A stretch of 64,000 bases of DNA from Microcebus murinus (GCF_040939455.1 NC_134106.1:37780001-37844000), one strand, 5' to 3'; shown: positions 48,470-63,361, numbered from the stretch's first letter. Numbers and translations are program-made. The notes: generated by a model from the sequence alone, not told the origin.

Positions 48470-49352
48470 TGGGTGACCCACGACACATGGTGTTCCAACC
48501 CCATCCCTCAACCCCAAAACTTTCCTGCTACCCCAAACCCTGTACAGCCTCATTCTTCTGCTCCACTTTATTTCAAAACTCCTCAAAAGAGCTGTCTAAA
48601 TTCACTGTCTCCGACAAGGAGGAGCCCCTCTCCAGTCATTTCTTAAACTCATTCCAGGTGGGCTTCTGCCCCCATCCTTCCACTCCTGTCAGAGCCACCA
48701 CTGGCCTTCGTGTTGCAAAATGATGCACGGTGGTCACTTCCCATCTTCCTCCACCTCCCAGCAGCAGTTGACGCAGTGGTTCAGATCACTGTCTCTTCCC
48801 TGAGGCATTTCTTCTTTTGGTGTCCAGGAACCCCCTTTCTCGGTTCCCCTACACCTTTACTGGCTGCTCCTTCTTGGTCTCTTTTGCAGGATCCACTTAT
48901 TTTCTTGATTTTTGAATGTTGGCGGATCCCAGAGTTCAGTGCTCTTTCTCTTCACTATTCATACTCACTTTGTAGTTGAGGTCATCTGGTCCCGTATTTG
49001 ACCATGAATGTCCTGATAATCCCAAATGTACACTTCAGTCCAGACCTTTCCCGTAAACACCACCCATGTATTACATTCCCACCCCAAATGGCCGCTTAGA
49101 TGGCATCTCTAAGTATGACCAAAACCAGACTCCTGACATTCCGCATCCCTCCTCTCCAACATTTACCCGCCTTCGTGCAATTCATCAGCAATTCCTGTTG
49201 GCTCCCCCTCGGCAGCCACCACCCAGTCCCGAATCACCTGTGCCCCACCCAGAGACCTGCAGCAGCCTTCCGCCCTCTCCTTGCTCCATCCTCGTCCCCA
49301 TGTGCCCGTCCCAGCAGCCAGAATGGTCCTTCATGACATAAAAGTAGATCAC
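48470..49352 (+). mobile_element. LINE-2 ORF2/3' region, sense, first segment
   Basis: Diverged LINE-2 3' sequence. The segments CCTTGCTCCATCCTCGTCCC and CAGCAGCCAGAATGGTCCTT sit where the LINE-2 consensus has its 'cagccagagtgatc' stretch. It is interrupted at 49353 by a LINE-1 end and continues at 49598. Confidence 0.7.
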
Positions 49353-49597
49353 GACACGCATTGGCCAATACTCAGAGGCTGTACTACACAAAGAGTGGCC
49401 CCTACTATGAACTATGGATCTAGTTAACAATAACATACCAGTATTGGTTCATCAGTGATAAGAACTACACCACTGTAACACGAGAGGTAAACAATAGGGA
49501 AAGGGGGTTGGGGGCATGTAGGAACTCTGTACTTTCCCAGAAATTGTTCTGTAAACCTAAAACTGCTCTTAAAAAATTGAGTGTATTAATTTTTTAA
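49353..49597 (+). mobile_element. 5'-truncated LINE-1 3' end inserted in LINE-2
   Basis: CAGTATTGGTTCATCAGTGA and GTAAACCTAAAACTGCTCTT are L1 3'UTR landmarks. The target duplication AAAAGTAGATCAC is at 49340-49352 and 49598-49610. Confidence 0.85.
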
Positions 49598-50950
<1,353 letters not shown>

Positions 50951-51716
50951 ATGAATTAAAAGACTGGTAGAGCAAATGAGAGTCCTTCCGGAAAGTGTGT
51001 CCTGGAAAGGCTCAGAAAGTCAGTATCAGCAGGCTCAGGGCAGCCAGAGGACGAGAGTGGCCCTGTCGCCATAACGATGGAGTTTGACAGAAGGAACTTC
51101 AGCATCCGTTGCTAAGGGGGTAACCAGATACCCATGTTGCTCCAGCTGTGTTGTTCCTAAACAATAACATATTTTCCAACTGGTGATTCAGGCTCCCTGA
51201 GATCTGGCTGTGTAGTGCATTTGAGGTTGTTTCCTGTTCTTTACTTCTCTGTACTCTTTCAAAAAAAAAAAACCCTCATTTAGCTGAGTTAACCCTCATG
51301 TCTCCTTTGTTTGCAAAGAGAAGGACCCAATTCACACAGAGAGGTAAACAACCATCCTCATGCCCAAGTCTACAAATTTAGTATTAAATTTTTTTACCTG
51401 CTTGTTTTCTTAGTTTCTTCTTGACCAACTTCAACTTGTTCCAGGTTTCAGGGAATCGAAAACAACAGATGATAATGTTGTCTCAAAAATGTTGATGTTA
51501 TAAATAGCATCTTTCCAAATCTTTGCTTGCATCTCTGATCATTTCCTTTGGCTCTCTGTCGAACAGTAGCATGAGGGGGTCTAAGGCTATGAATCCTGCT
51601 TATGTCCAACTGTAAGGTAGGGTTTTCTTTTTTAAGGTAAATTGTTCCTCAGAAAAGCAGAAATCCCTTATTGTCAAGTGCTTATAAATGCTTTTATTAG
51701 CAGCACTTTAAAAATA

Positions 51717-52112
51717 ACAGTTAACTTTTGAACAACACTCAAAAATTTTTGTGTAACTCTTGACTCGCCCAGAATTTAACTACTAAATAGCCTATTATTG
51801 AGTGGAAGCCTTATTGATAACATAAATAATCAATTAACACATATTTTGCCTGCTATGTATTATATACTGTATTCTTACAATAAAATAAGCTAGAAAAAAG
51901 AAAATGTTATTGAGAAAAATATATTTACTATTCATTAAGTGGAAGTGGATCATCTTCAAGGTCTTCATCCTCATCATCCTCACGTTGAGTAAGCTGAGGA
52001 GGAGGAGGAAGACGAAGGGTTGGTCTTGCAGTTTTGGGGATGGCAGAGGTGAAAGACAATCTGTATAACTGGATCCGCACAGTTCAAACCCCTGTTGTTC
52101 AAGGGTCCACTA
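51717..52112 (-). mobile_element. Tigger-family (MER8-like) DNA transposon with both terminal repeats
   Basis: The ends are inverted repeats: CAGTTAACTTTTGAACAACA at 51718 and TTGTTCAAGGGTCCACTA near 52095. The internal landmarks TATATACTGTATTCTTACAA and TTTACTATTCATTAAGTGGA match the short non-autonomous Tigger group. Only short internal sequence remains, with no transposase. Confidence 0.85.
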
Positions 52113-52152
52113 TACTTTTATTTTAAAAGCAAAGAGCTGTTGGAAGGAGATA

Positions 52153-52325
52153 CATAAATCCAGTACTTCTCAACCCTGGCTGGAATCTTAGGGGTGGGGG
52201 GCTAAGAAAATATTGATGATTGGGTCCCACGTGAGAGCAATGATATTGGAATCTCTGAGGGTGGTGCTGGGCATTGGTATTTTTTTTTAAATAAAGCTTC
52301 CCAGCTGTTACCAGTGTACAGCTAG
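52153..52325 (+). mobile_element. MER5A-like hAT transposon
   Basis: TACTTCTCAACCCTGGCTGG and GGAATCTCTGAGGGTGGTGC, followed by GGCATTGGTATTTTTTTTTA, follow the MER5A consensus order. Confidence 0.75.
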
Positions 52326-52944
52326 GGCAGAGAGCCCAGGGCCCTGAAATGACCTCAATTCTTGCTAATTTTGTATATTTATAAAAGTCACTTCTCAGAG
52401 TCAATGCCTAAGGAGCTAAAGAAATTTAACTTTGATTTTGTCATTATTCTTGGGGGTGTGATTTCCTTCTCTTCTTATCAACCCATTCTCAGGAAGCTGA
52501 CAAGCTCAGGCATGCTGAGATGTTACTGACTGACAATGTTTCATGTGCCAGTTAGCTTTTTAACAGGACATCCCTGGCCCCGAACATGAGGAGCTTCCAC
52601 GCCCCCTTCTTCCCCGGCCTATGGGTGACCAGCTGCTTCCTGTAAGGCCTGTCCAGATTCCTGAAAGAAGCTTTAGGGCTTCCAGCCATAAAAACAGACA
52701 GCGTTCCGGGGCCATAACCAGCTCTGGGCCTGAGAGCAGGGCAGTGTCCCTTTAATCTGTTGCTGGAATTGGGCAGCATCTAAGATCAGGACCTTTGAAA
52801 TATTTATCTGCTTGTTATTTATCTGGGCAGGGTGCAGGGGAGGAGGGGTCCTGGGAACTATATCCAGAGCCAGAGATAATGCAAGGAAAACTTCACTAAA
52901 TTTGTTTTAATAACTTTCATCGTACTTTTTTCTTAATATAAAAG

Positions 52945-53390
52945 TAACAAATGCTTACTAGAGAAAACTTGAAATATGCAAGCAAGTGTAGAGAAGGAAA
53001 CAAATCTTCCATAATCTCACAACCCAGATATATCCAAATGTTAACAGTTTGGTTTATTCCAACCAGAGCTGTTTTAAGCACACATGTGTACTGTATGGAA
53101 CTATATATGGTGTTGTGCCCTCCTTTTTTTCCTTTTACATTACATTATAAGCACATTCCTATGTCATTAAAAGCTTTTTTAAAACATAATTTGGAATGGC
53201 TCCATAATGTTTCTTCATTTGCTAGCTCAAAATTTATTTAACTAGTTTCCTATTTGTTGGATATTTAGGTTATTTCCAAGTATTCACTTTTATGAATTTT
53301 AAGAGCAATGGAACTGGCATCCATTCACAACTCTGTTTATATTTCTGTTTAATTTCTGGTTTAATCTTTGACCAGAAAGTCAACATGGTA
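52945..53390 (-). mobile_element. LINE-1-type 3' remnant, antisense
   Basis: CATAATCTCACAACCCAGAT, TGGCTCCATAATGTTTCTTC and TTGGATATTTAGGTTATTTC follow a known reversed old L1 3' region. Confidence 0.65.
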
Positions 53391-53404
53391 TTATGAAAAT
53401 CACA

Positions 53405-53760
<356 letters not shown>

Positions 53761-53794
53761 TGAAAATCACACTCTTTATTTTTGCTTGTTGTTT

Positions 53795-54345
53795 TTCTTT
53801 TTTCAGTTGAGGCAAAATTTATCTAACATAAAATTCACCATTTTAACTATTTTCAAGGGTACTTTGTATGGCTTTTAGTACATTCACAATGTTGTGCAAC
53901 CATCACCACTATCTAATTCCAGAATATTTTCATCACCCCAGAAAGAAACCTGTATTCATTAGGCCTGGTGCAGTGGCTCACACCTGTAATCCTAGCACTC
54001 TGATAGGCCAAGGTAGGAGGATTGCTTGAGCTGAGGAGTTCAAGACCAGCCTGAGCAAGAGCCAGATCCCGTCTCTACTAAAAATAGAAAAATTTGTCAG
54101 GTGTAGTGGCGTGCGCCTGTAGTCCCAGCTACTCAGAAGGCTAAAGCAGGAGATCAATTGAGCCCAGGACTTTGAAGTTGCAGTGAGCTATGATGACCCC
54201 ACTACACTCTAGCTGGGGCAACAGAGCGACACTGTCTAAAAGAAAGAAAAAGAAAAAGAAACCTGTACTCATTAACCAGTCACTCCACATACCGCTCCTC
54301 GCAGCCCCAGCAACTACTAATCCATTTCTGCCTCTATATGGGTTA
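53795..54345 (-). mobile_element. LINE-1 3' remnant, antisense, split by an Alu
   Basis: CATCACCACTATCTAATTCC precedes the Alu at 53962, and CAACTACTAATCCATTTCTG follows it. Together they form one L1 segment of the family also seen at 45190. Confidence 0.8.
53962..54256 (+). mobile_element. Alu element, sense, inserted in a LINE-1 remnant
   Basis: A dimeric Alu without the strepsirrhine linker insertion. The target duplication AGAAACCTGTATTCATTA at 53944-53961 recurs with one mismatch at 54257-54274. LINE-1 3' sequence continues on both sides. Confidence 0.95.
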
Positions 54346-54485
54346 AGGATTCAAATCCCAATTCACTGCTGACTATGCTTATGACTATAGGAAGTTAGCC
54401 TTCTTCAGCCTCAGAAATCCTCATGTGTGAAAACTGAGCTCTTGGCAACTTAAATGAGATATAATATGGGAAAATTCATTACACA
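54335..54485 (+). mobile_element. MIR SINE, sense (diverged)
   Basis: GGATTCAAATCCCAATTCAC followed by CTTCAGCCTCAGAAATCCTC keeps MIR order. Confidence 0.55.
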
Positions 54486-55087
54486 TAGTTTAATAATAAT
54501 TATTATTATTTAATAATTTAAAAAATGAAAATATTACAGCTAAAATGGACTTTTGGAAAAAACATAACATGATCTATACTACAAATAAGGACATTGAGGC
54601 CCAGAAGGAGAGAGTAAGTATGGCCCTCCCAGTGTAACTATAATTGAGTTTATGTCTATACTATTTTGCATGCATGTCCAAAGTATGCTACTACAATCCA
54701 ATGTGCCCAGTGTATATAGCTATAGTCCGACATAACTGCACTTAAGCTTGTATCTACACTAGTTTGTGTTTATGTTTTGGACTGACAATGTTCTGCTTTT
54801 TTATAAAAATACAATTCTCAGTTCCAGTGGCCCAGGGGCCCCAGCTTGCAGAGGCACCAGGGTTGCAATGCAGCTGGCCTCAGATTAGTGTTTGGGAACC
54901 CAGGCATCTGGTAACTGTTGCACCACTGTCTCTTTTTGTGTTCCCAAGACACCTGCAAAGGTGTTAAATGAACCAGACGTGACAGTCTCAAAATATTACT
55001 TATTAGTTATGAAGGGAAAAGGATTATTTTACAATGGAGAAAGTCAGTGGAAACCACCTTAACAATGTGGCCAAACTTGTCCCACCA

Positions 55088-55384
55088 GGCTGGGTGGTGG
55101 CTCATGCCTGTAATCCTAGCACTCTGGGAGGTTGAGGCAGGAGGATCACTTGAGCTCAGGAGTTTGAGGCCAGCCTGAGCAAGAACCAGACCCCATCTCT
55201 ACTAAAAAATAGAAAAAAATTGGCTGGGTATGGTGGCACGCATCTGTAGTCCAGCTACTCGGGAGGCTGAGGCAGGAGGATCGCCTGAGTGGAGGAGTTT
55301 GAGGTTGCTGTGAGCTAGGCTGATGCTGTGGCACTCTAGCCTAGGCAACAGAATGAGACTCTGTCTCAAAAAACAAAAAAACAA
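55088..55384 (+). mobile_element. Alu element, sense
   Basis: A dimeric Alu with both arms and an A-rich tail. The target duplication AAACTTGTCCCACCA at 55073-55087 recurs with one mismatch at 55385-55399. Confidence 0.95.
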
Positions 55385-55399
55385 AAACTTGTCCCATCA

Positions 55400-56060
55400 A
55401 TAATGGGACAAAGTGACATAATTTACTTCCTGATGTGATACACAGAGGAGGATATAACATTACCTGTATAGTATTCTTGCCAAAAATGTCTGACCTTCTG
55501 TCACAAGAATACATATGATAAATCCAGACTCAGTCTTCAAACAACTGGCCTGGGCTCTTCTGAACTGTCAATGTCATGAAAGACAAAGAAGGCAAGGGAA
55601 CTGTTAAAGATTAAAGGACACTAGAGGGGCTTGACAGCTAAGTACATTGTGTGATTTGAGGTTAGATGATGGATTTAAAAAAGAAAAAGGAAAGTATTAT
55701 GACAATTGGAGAAGTTTGAGTATGGACTGTGTATTGGATAATATTGCATCATGGTTAGTTTCTCAAATGTGACAATTGTGTTATGGCTATGTAGCAATAT
55801 GTCTTGTTATTAGGACATACTATGCTGAAGTACTTAGGGGTAAAAGATCACGATGTTTGTAACTTACTCTCAAACCATTTAGCCAAAAAGATGTGCATAT
55901 AGAAAGAGAGAAAAAGAGGGATTAAAACAAGTGTGTAAATGTATAAAATACTAATAGTAGGCAAGTGTAGGTAAAAGGAATATGGATATTCATCCTACTC
56001 ATCTTTTAATTTTCCTGGATTCGAAAATTTTCAACATAACAAGTTTAGAGGAAAAATCAA
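55400..56060 (+). mobile_element. LINE-1 3' end, sense
   Basis: GTATAGTATTCTTGCCAAAA, ACTTAGGGGTAAAAGATCAC and AACTTACTCTCAAACCATTT follow an old L1 3' consensus. A second copy of the family is at 60170. Confidence 0.65.
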
Positions 56061-56103
56061 ATCTAGCTTATAGAAATGTATTATTTGAGCTTTACAGTGT
56101 TTA

Positions 56104-56459
<356 letters not shown>

Positions 56460-57239
56460 TTAATTTCCAACTATTTTTAGAAAATGATCAGATATGGCCA
56501 CACTAACCCCTCCTTTTTGGCAGGGCAGCAGTTGGTGTTGCTAAGTAGTTTATTTCTGCTTTAAAATGTCCCCCGCCCCACTCTAAGAATGCATGCCTAG
56601 GCTCTTACACTGACTAGTATAGGAGCAGAATTTGACCAGGAAAGCCTAGAGCAGGAAAATTTTCACATCAAGTTCCACATGGGGAAGGAGAGGGTTCTGG
56701 ACCAAAAGCCCTCAGAAACCTACAGAGCAGGTTGGGTGGCCAACCAAAGCAGCATTACCTGACAGCATGAACTCATCACTCCTTCTACACAGGTGACTTG
56801 CTAGGATGGGGACTGAGCCTCCTCTTTCAGATGGGGGACCCTTCCTGAGAGCAGAGACTGCAGACAGACTTCTGCCCTTATATTATTTCCAAAGACAGGT
56901 GTTTGCTAAGGCACACATAATTGACTGCAGGCACCCAAATAACATTTCAGGAATTTTGGCCACACCAACATTCATAAAGACTACTCCTAACAAAATATTT
57001 CACGCAGAAGCCTGTGGGCTATTGGTGGCCAACCTGTCACTGTGGTATTCATCATCTCGGCCAACCAATCACACATCAAAGCAGGCTGGGGCAAGAGCAA
57101 CACCTAATGTCCTCCCAGAAGATTATGGTGCTTAATTGGCTAAGATGAATCTAATTAGGAGACACACATACATGCCTCACATGACATCACCGTAATAGGA
57201 TAATGTCCTTGTCATTGGTAGAGGAGAAAGAAAATTCCA

Positions 57240-57420
57240 ATTCTGGTCTCGGCTGCACCACGGACTCCCTCTGCAGGGTTGGGTGACACACTAACCTATC
57301 TGAGCCCAGATGTTTCATCAATTAATTGGAGATAATTGTCCCTGCCATGCCTATTTAACATGATGTTGTGATGAGAAAATAAGATAATATGTAGGAAGGT
57401 TTTGAAAAATATTAAGAAGT
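57240..57420 (+). mobile_element. MIR SINE, sense
   Basis: GGTTGGGTGACACACTAACC, GGAGATAATTGTCCCTGCCA and GTTGTGATGAGAAAATAAGA are MIR landmarks. Confidence 0.7.
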
Positions 57421-58746
57421 ACTGACATGATATTGATATACTATTTGGGGACTGTATTGTTATTTTTTTCTCCCTAGAGATATCTTCCCTACTCCAAGGT
57501 CATCTAGTCTATTTTTTGTTTTTCAATTATCTCTCCTTACTTCCCATCCTGGAGTTCTTAAAGCTGGCAAGCATGGCTTTCCTTACATGGTTGAGGCTGA
57601 ACACTTGAGCCAAAGGACTTCCACAGGAGCAAGAATGGGCCTTCTCTGTCTCCCTTGCCCTGCATGGACAATCAAGAAGCTCTGTCCTGGAACTGGTTTC
57701 CAGTGGGAGCTCAGTTTGTGTGTGTTGAGACAATGCGTTAGTGACTCAGGGTTGTGGGTGTGTCTCTGCTGAGGAGGTGGCACAGGTACCAGCAGCCAAG
57801 TTCTTCTGCACAGTAGGACAGTGCAGGGAGCAGAGAGGAAAGGCTTGGGTTTGGGCTGAAGGAAAGGGAGGCCTTCTGCTCTGTAGTGAGGAGGAACTCT
57901 GGTTTGGGCAGCCTTCCTCTCTCACACCCCAGTGATGTGAGCACCAGCTGGGCAATGTAACCGGATTAATAATGGCTATAGACGGCAGGGTTGAGAAACT
58001 CCACACCACACCTGCCACCTGGCAGAAGAGCCTCCAAAGCCACTGTGCATGGATTCATGGGGGGACATGAAAAACTCTCACTTTAAAGCTGTGCAATTTC
58101 ACTCTGGGTTTGTTTTACATTTCTTTGGTGTGGGAAAGATATGGACAGGAAGTCTTCACTGTTCTGCTTAGGTACAAAATCCCAGCTAATTAGATTCAGC
58201 TTTGAAAGCAGTCGGTTCAGCAAGGGGAAGTGGGCCCTGCTCTGTGAGCGGTGGGGTGTATGCAGGAGGTAGGAAGTGTTCAGCTTCTGATACGTTCTGA
58301 AGTGAAACCCACAGTCCTGCTGATGGAAAGAATGAAGTCAGTGGTGACTCCAGGGCTTATGGGGAAGGGAGGGGTGACCAGTGACTGAGGGGAACACAAG
58401 AGGGGCTGGTGGGGCCTGGGGAAGAGCAAGGAGTCTGGCTTTAGACATTTTAGTTTGAGAAATCTCTTAGGCATCTGAGTGGAGATGTCAGGTAGGCAGC
58501 TGGATATGAGCATGGCATTGTGGGAAGTGGTACAGGCCAGAGTCATTGAATTTATATTATTTGTATATGGGTAGATCCACGAGGGCAAAAAAAACTATGC
58601 ATCTATCTAAACTATTCATCTTTGAACCCCCACATGACTTGCTTACCTGTAGTAGACACTCAGCAATATTTCTAGAGTACATGAATTTATCTGTGAAAAT
58701 GAAGCCTAAACTATTAATAATTGAATGTGAAAAACAATAGCACCAT

Positions 58747-58754
58747 CACACACA

Positions 58755-58799
<45 letters not shown>
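58747..58799 (+). repeat. (CA)n microsatellite
   Basis: More than 20 CA units with a single G interruption near the start. Confidence 0.97.
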
Positions 58800-58802
<3 letters not shown>

Positions 58803-58809
58803 TAATGGC

Positions 58810-58975
58810 AAAAGCATAAGCTCTAGAATGACTTAACCTAAACAAGAGCCCTGGTTCTGCTGCCTATAACTGGGTAAGCCTGGGCAAGTCACTTAACCTC
58901 TCCCAGCCAGCTTCTCCATCTTTAAAACAAGAATAGCCACGATAAGTACCTCAAAGGGTGGTTTGGAAGAATGAA
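58810..58975 (+). mobile_element. MIR SINE, sense
   Basis: CCTGGGCAAGTCACTTAACC followed by TCCATCTTTAAAACAAGAAT is the MIR core. Confidence 0.85.
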
Positions 58976-59334
58976 GGAGGTTGTGGTGTGAAAGGAACAG
59001 ACATATTGGAGACAGTAGTGACTAGGTCTGAGAATGAAGCAGAGGTTGGTTGCTCCTCAGGCCTGCTGCTGTCCTTTTGTTCCTTTGAAGGACTTTGAGT
59101 CAGGGAGCAGTGGGCTGGCCTCTGCCGGGCCAGACCCTCCACACTGCTAAGGGGCCAGTGTAACAACATCACTCCCACCCCACGCCCACCACCCGGGTGC
59201 TTTGCTGGACTCACCTGGCTGAGTTCTCCATCCTCTCACCCCCTATAGCTTTGGCCTCTAAAGAATCAACGGTTACATAATGTTAGGGTAAAGCTAGAAA
59301 ATACCAAGGCATTTAAATCACATTTATTTTTATC

Positions 59335-59935
59335 TTAAAATATAAAGAAAAGTTGTTTAACATCATTAGTCATCAGCGATACCAAATTAAAACCACAATG
59401 AGATACCGCTACACACCCATTAAACAGTAAACAAATAATACAAAAGACAACTACAAAATCCCTAATATGGGAATGCAAATGGCAAGCCACTTTGGGAACA
59501 GTCTGCAGTTTCATATAAAGGCAAGCATGCACTGACCATGTGATCCAGATCCCGAGTATTTACCTTAGAGAAATGAAAACTTAAGTTCACATAAAAGCCT
59601 ATGGCTAGGTGCCTATAGCAGCTTTATTTATAATTGCCCCAAACTAGAAACAACTCAGATGTCCTTCAAACAGTGAATGGACCAGCAACTATGGTACATC
59701 CGTACAATGGATGCAGTAAAGAAGGAATAAAGTATTGATTCAAACAACAACATGGATGAATCTTAAATGTATTTTGTCAATTAAAGAAGCCTGAGCCAAG
59801 AGTCTCCAGATTGTATAATTCCAATTATATGACATTCTGGAAAAGGCAAAACTATAAGGGTAGAGAACAGATCAGTGATTGTCAGAGGGTGGAGGAAGTT
59901 GATGACAAAGAGGCAGCATGAAGGAAATAATAATA
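59335..59935 (+). mobile_element. LINE-1 ORF2 end and 3'UTR, sense
   Basis: AACATCATTAGTCATCAGCG, CAGCTTTATTTATAATTGCC and ATGTCCTTCAAACAGTGAAT follow the L1 ORF2 end. The reading frame is broken. AAT/AAAT repeats follow at 59925-60015. Confidence 0.88.
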
Positions 59936-60169
59936 ATAATATTAGATTATAACCATATAAATATCTGTGAGTTTATACTGCTATAGATAAATAAATAATT
60001 GAAGAAATAAATAAATGGGGGTGAAAGGACATCTCTTCCTTTTAGAAGAATTCCAACTATTAATGTAGAAGGAATGAAGGAAATAGAAAAATCGCCCTTA
60101 GAACACTTCAGTGATGCTCGCTGAAGGCAAGATCCATGACAGATGTTAAAATTAGTAGGCAAAAGTTTG

Positions 60170-60800
60170 CGGAGAAAGATGATATTTGCAAAATCTCAAA
60201 GTGTCTTCCCCCAAATATTTGTTCATTACAAATTAAAGTTGTAGCTTGACAGTGGGGACACCCAGCAGACACCACCTTAACCAACTGATCAAAGTCAACA
60301 TCACCAGTAATAAAACACTTGCCCCCCCCATTAGCCCCTGATATGATACACTGAGAAGAGCACATTGGCTCTGTGGTATTCTTGCCAAAAATGTGTAACC
60401 ACAACCGAAACCTCAGAAAACCTTATACAAACTCAAATTGAGGGACATTCTGCAAAAATGTCCCAGTTATAAAAAACAAGGAAAAACAGAAACTATCCCA
60501 GAGTGAGCCAAGAGGCTAGTGACAGGACAACGAAATGCCATGTGGGATCCTGGCTTGGATCCCAGAACAGAAAAAAGATATTAGTGGGAAAACTAAAAAT
60601 CCAAATAAAGCCTGCAGTGTGGGTAATAGTATTGTACCAATGTTATTATCTTAGTTTTGATAAGTGTCTTATGATTATGGAAGATATTAACATTAGGATA
60701 AACTAAGGGAAGGGTATGTGAAAACTCTGTCCTATTTTTGCAACTTTTCTATAAGTCTAAAATTATTTTTAAATGTTTTAAAAAGGAGTAAAAACTTCCC
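60170..60800 (+). mobile_element. LINE-1 3' end, sense
   Basis: GGTATTCTTGCCAAAAATGT, GGGATCCTGGCTTGGATCCC and TTGCAACTTTTCTATAAGTC place it in the same family as 55400-56060. A 98-codon minus-strand frame inside it is fortuitous. Confidence 0.7.
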
Positions 60801-60865
60801 TGCTCTCTGTATGTTTTCCAATATATATAATATATTAGTAAAGTGGTATACATGTATTAATTATT

Positions 60866-61169
60866 TTTTCATTTTTAGAGACAGGGTCTCGTTCTGTCAC
60901 CCAAGCTAGAGTACAGTGATGCAAGCATAGCTCACTGCAGCCTCGGACTCCTGGGCTCAAGTGATCCTCCCACCTCAGCCTCCTGAGTAGCTGGGACTAT
61001 AGGAACATACCATCATGCCCGGCTAATTTTATTTTATTTTATTACTTTTTGTAGAGATAGGGTCTTGCTAAATTGCCCAGGCTAGTCTCAAACTCCTGGC
61101 CTCAAACGATCCTCTTGCCTTAGCCTTCCAAATTGCTGGGATTACAGGCTTGAGCCACTGCACCCAGCC
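60866..61169 (-). mobile_element. Alu element, old type, antisense
   Basis: A diverged reversed dimer with a linker of repeated ATTTT units and no strepsirrhine insertion. I could not see a clear target duplication. Confidence 0.9.
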
Positions 61170-61254
61170 CCTAATTTATAAATTAACAATTATACATATA
61201 TTGATGGTATGTGTGTGAGGATATTTAACTGGTAGGAGTCCATGGTTAAAAATA

Positions 61255-61558
61255 TTTGGAGACCACTGTCCTTCAGCATGAGCAAAAAGTGCTACAGATA
61301 CCCAAAAGTAGTCAAGCTCATAGAGACAAAGTAGAATAGTGGTTCCAGGAGTTGGGGGGAGGAGAGAATGGGGAGTTACTGTTTAATGGGTATAGAGTTT
61401 CACTTTCGCAAGATGAAAAGAGTTCTGTGGATAGATAGTGGTGATGGTTGCACAACAATGTAAATGTTCTTAATACCACTTAGTTGTACACTTAAAATAG
61501 TTAAGATGGTAAATTTTATGTTATGCATATCTTATTTTAAAAAGAAAAAAAAAAAAAG
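61255..61558 (+). mobile_element. LINE-1 3' end with poly(A), sense
   Basis: GAATAGTGGTTCCAGGAGTT, GGTGATGGTTGCACAACAAT and GGTAAATTTTATGTTATGCA, ending in a run of A, mark an L1 3' terminus. Confidence 0.9.
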
Positions 61559-62402
61559 GACTGCAAAGTTTTTCACTCAGTTCTGCACTATCTCACTTCC
61601 ACATAGTTCTTGCAGGTTCGATTTTTCTTCCCAACAAGGGTCCGTGTGATCTGGGTCTGGAACGCACCTTGTTCTGTGAGGCAGAGCCACAGGGCTGGGT
61701 ATCAGCTTCTGCTCAGCCCACAGATAGGGATCGGCAGGAGACTGGAAAGGTCAGAGTACAGAAAGGAAAGCTTTCCATATTTGTCCCTTTGGGGGAAACC
61801 ATTAACAAGGATTCTTTGAAGATTATCTTAATCTCCCAGAGACAAGACAAGCCTTCTCCTTCAGATATTTAAGGCCTGGCCACTCTGTGCTCAGAAGTAA
61901 CCTGGGAGATGCATGCGGGCCCTCCATCCTCCTTGCCTGCCCCCCTGAGGGGACTCAGCCCAGGTTACCTGTGGTCCTCGGTTCTGTGGGCTCTTCCCAC
62001 AGGATTTACCCTTAGCCCATTTGTATTCATGCATGAACCCATCCATGTAGGCAGGGTTATGTCATGGTGATAAACAGTCCCCAATCTCAGTGCTTTTGAA
62101 CAGCAAAGGTTTATTTCTCGCTCCTTGTACGTGTCTACCACAGGTTGGGGGGGGGTGTCTTCTCGGTACCATCATCCCTCTGGATCCAGGATGATGCCGC
62201 AGCCACTTTCTGGAACATGGTGGTGACTGTGGGTGCTGGCTCTTGCAGCCTTTGCCTGGAAATGACCCAGGTTGTTTCTGCACACATTTCATGGGCTAAA
62301 GCATGTCACATGGCTTAAAGTAGGTAAGAAATTATAATCCTGCAGGGAGAGCATTCTCTATTATTGGTGAACGGTAATACAATCCACCACTCTGTCCCAG
62401 TA

Positions 62403-62461
62403 CCCCCCCAAACACTGCCCTCCCCCCACCCCCACTCCACCGCCAACCCCCCCCCACCCCC
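62403..62461 (+). repeat. C-run cluster (G-quadruplex-capable on the minus strand)
   Basis: Six C-runs of 7, 3, 6, 5, 9 and 5 bases lie within 59 bases, separated by short spacers. Confidence 0.9.
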
Positions 62462-63361
62462 AGGGAATAAGTTTTGGGGCTTGAGAGAATGCCTGCCCCT
62501 CTCCCAGCCCCCACACACTCTGCCCCACTGAGAGAACCCTCAATGCCTCTGCCTCCCGCGGCTGAGACCACAAAGCCCAATTAGGAGAATTTGTTTTGGG
62601 TTTAGAGATTGCACCATTGCCCTCCATGGAGGGAGTCTGTTCATTTCCTATTCCATTTGCACACTCCAGGCTGGGTCTGCCCAGATGGCTGTGGGGTCCC
62701 ATCCTGCTGCTTCTGGGAGAGGACTCATTGTCATTGGTGAGGTGCCCACAGAGCCCCCCCATGACTCACTGGCTTCCCAGAAGCAAATCAGCAACTGGTG
62801 ATTAGTGATTCTCCAGCCTGTTTCCCCCGCTCACCCTACTGGGAATCAGTAGCTGCAATCCTGGAAGATTAGGAGAATCCCTACCCATCATTTGCATTTT
62901 TAAAGGCAACAGCACTAGTGATTTTTTTTCTTTTTAATAATGTAATGTAATCTTTATTTGAAATCGGACGCTTAGCAACAGATAAAGACAGATGTGGGAA
63001 GGTGCAGTAAGTGTGTCTATGTATGTGCGTAATTTCTGTGATTTAGCTGGATTTTACCTTACACTTATGTAGTACATTATTCGCTTTTAATACAAATTCA
63101 CTGCATTCTTAAAATAGCCAGTTTTCATTGTGCATTTAAAATACCAGATTGTTTCATAAAAAATCTGACTTACACCCAGCTTTTTGGGAGCATTGTTCCT
63201 TCATAAAGCAAAGCCTTACTTTGTTGATGTTTCTCAGTGAATTCCTAGAACTATAGACAATATGGAAATGGAGGGTCTTGGATACAACAATTGGAATAAT
63301 TGTGACTCACCCAAAACTTGCTTCCTTTTTGGGATGGGGGATTTCTGACAGGGAGGAAACA

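Noticed and set aside
56806..57135. 109-codon open frame on the plus strand
   Set aside because: I do not recognise it. There is no splice or promoter context, and it sits in an intergenic stretch between repeats.
60108..60404. 98-codon minus-strand frame
   Set aside because: Most of it is antisense to an old LINE-1 3' end also found at 55400.
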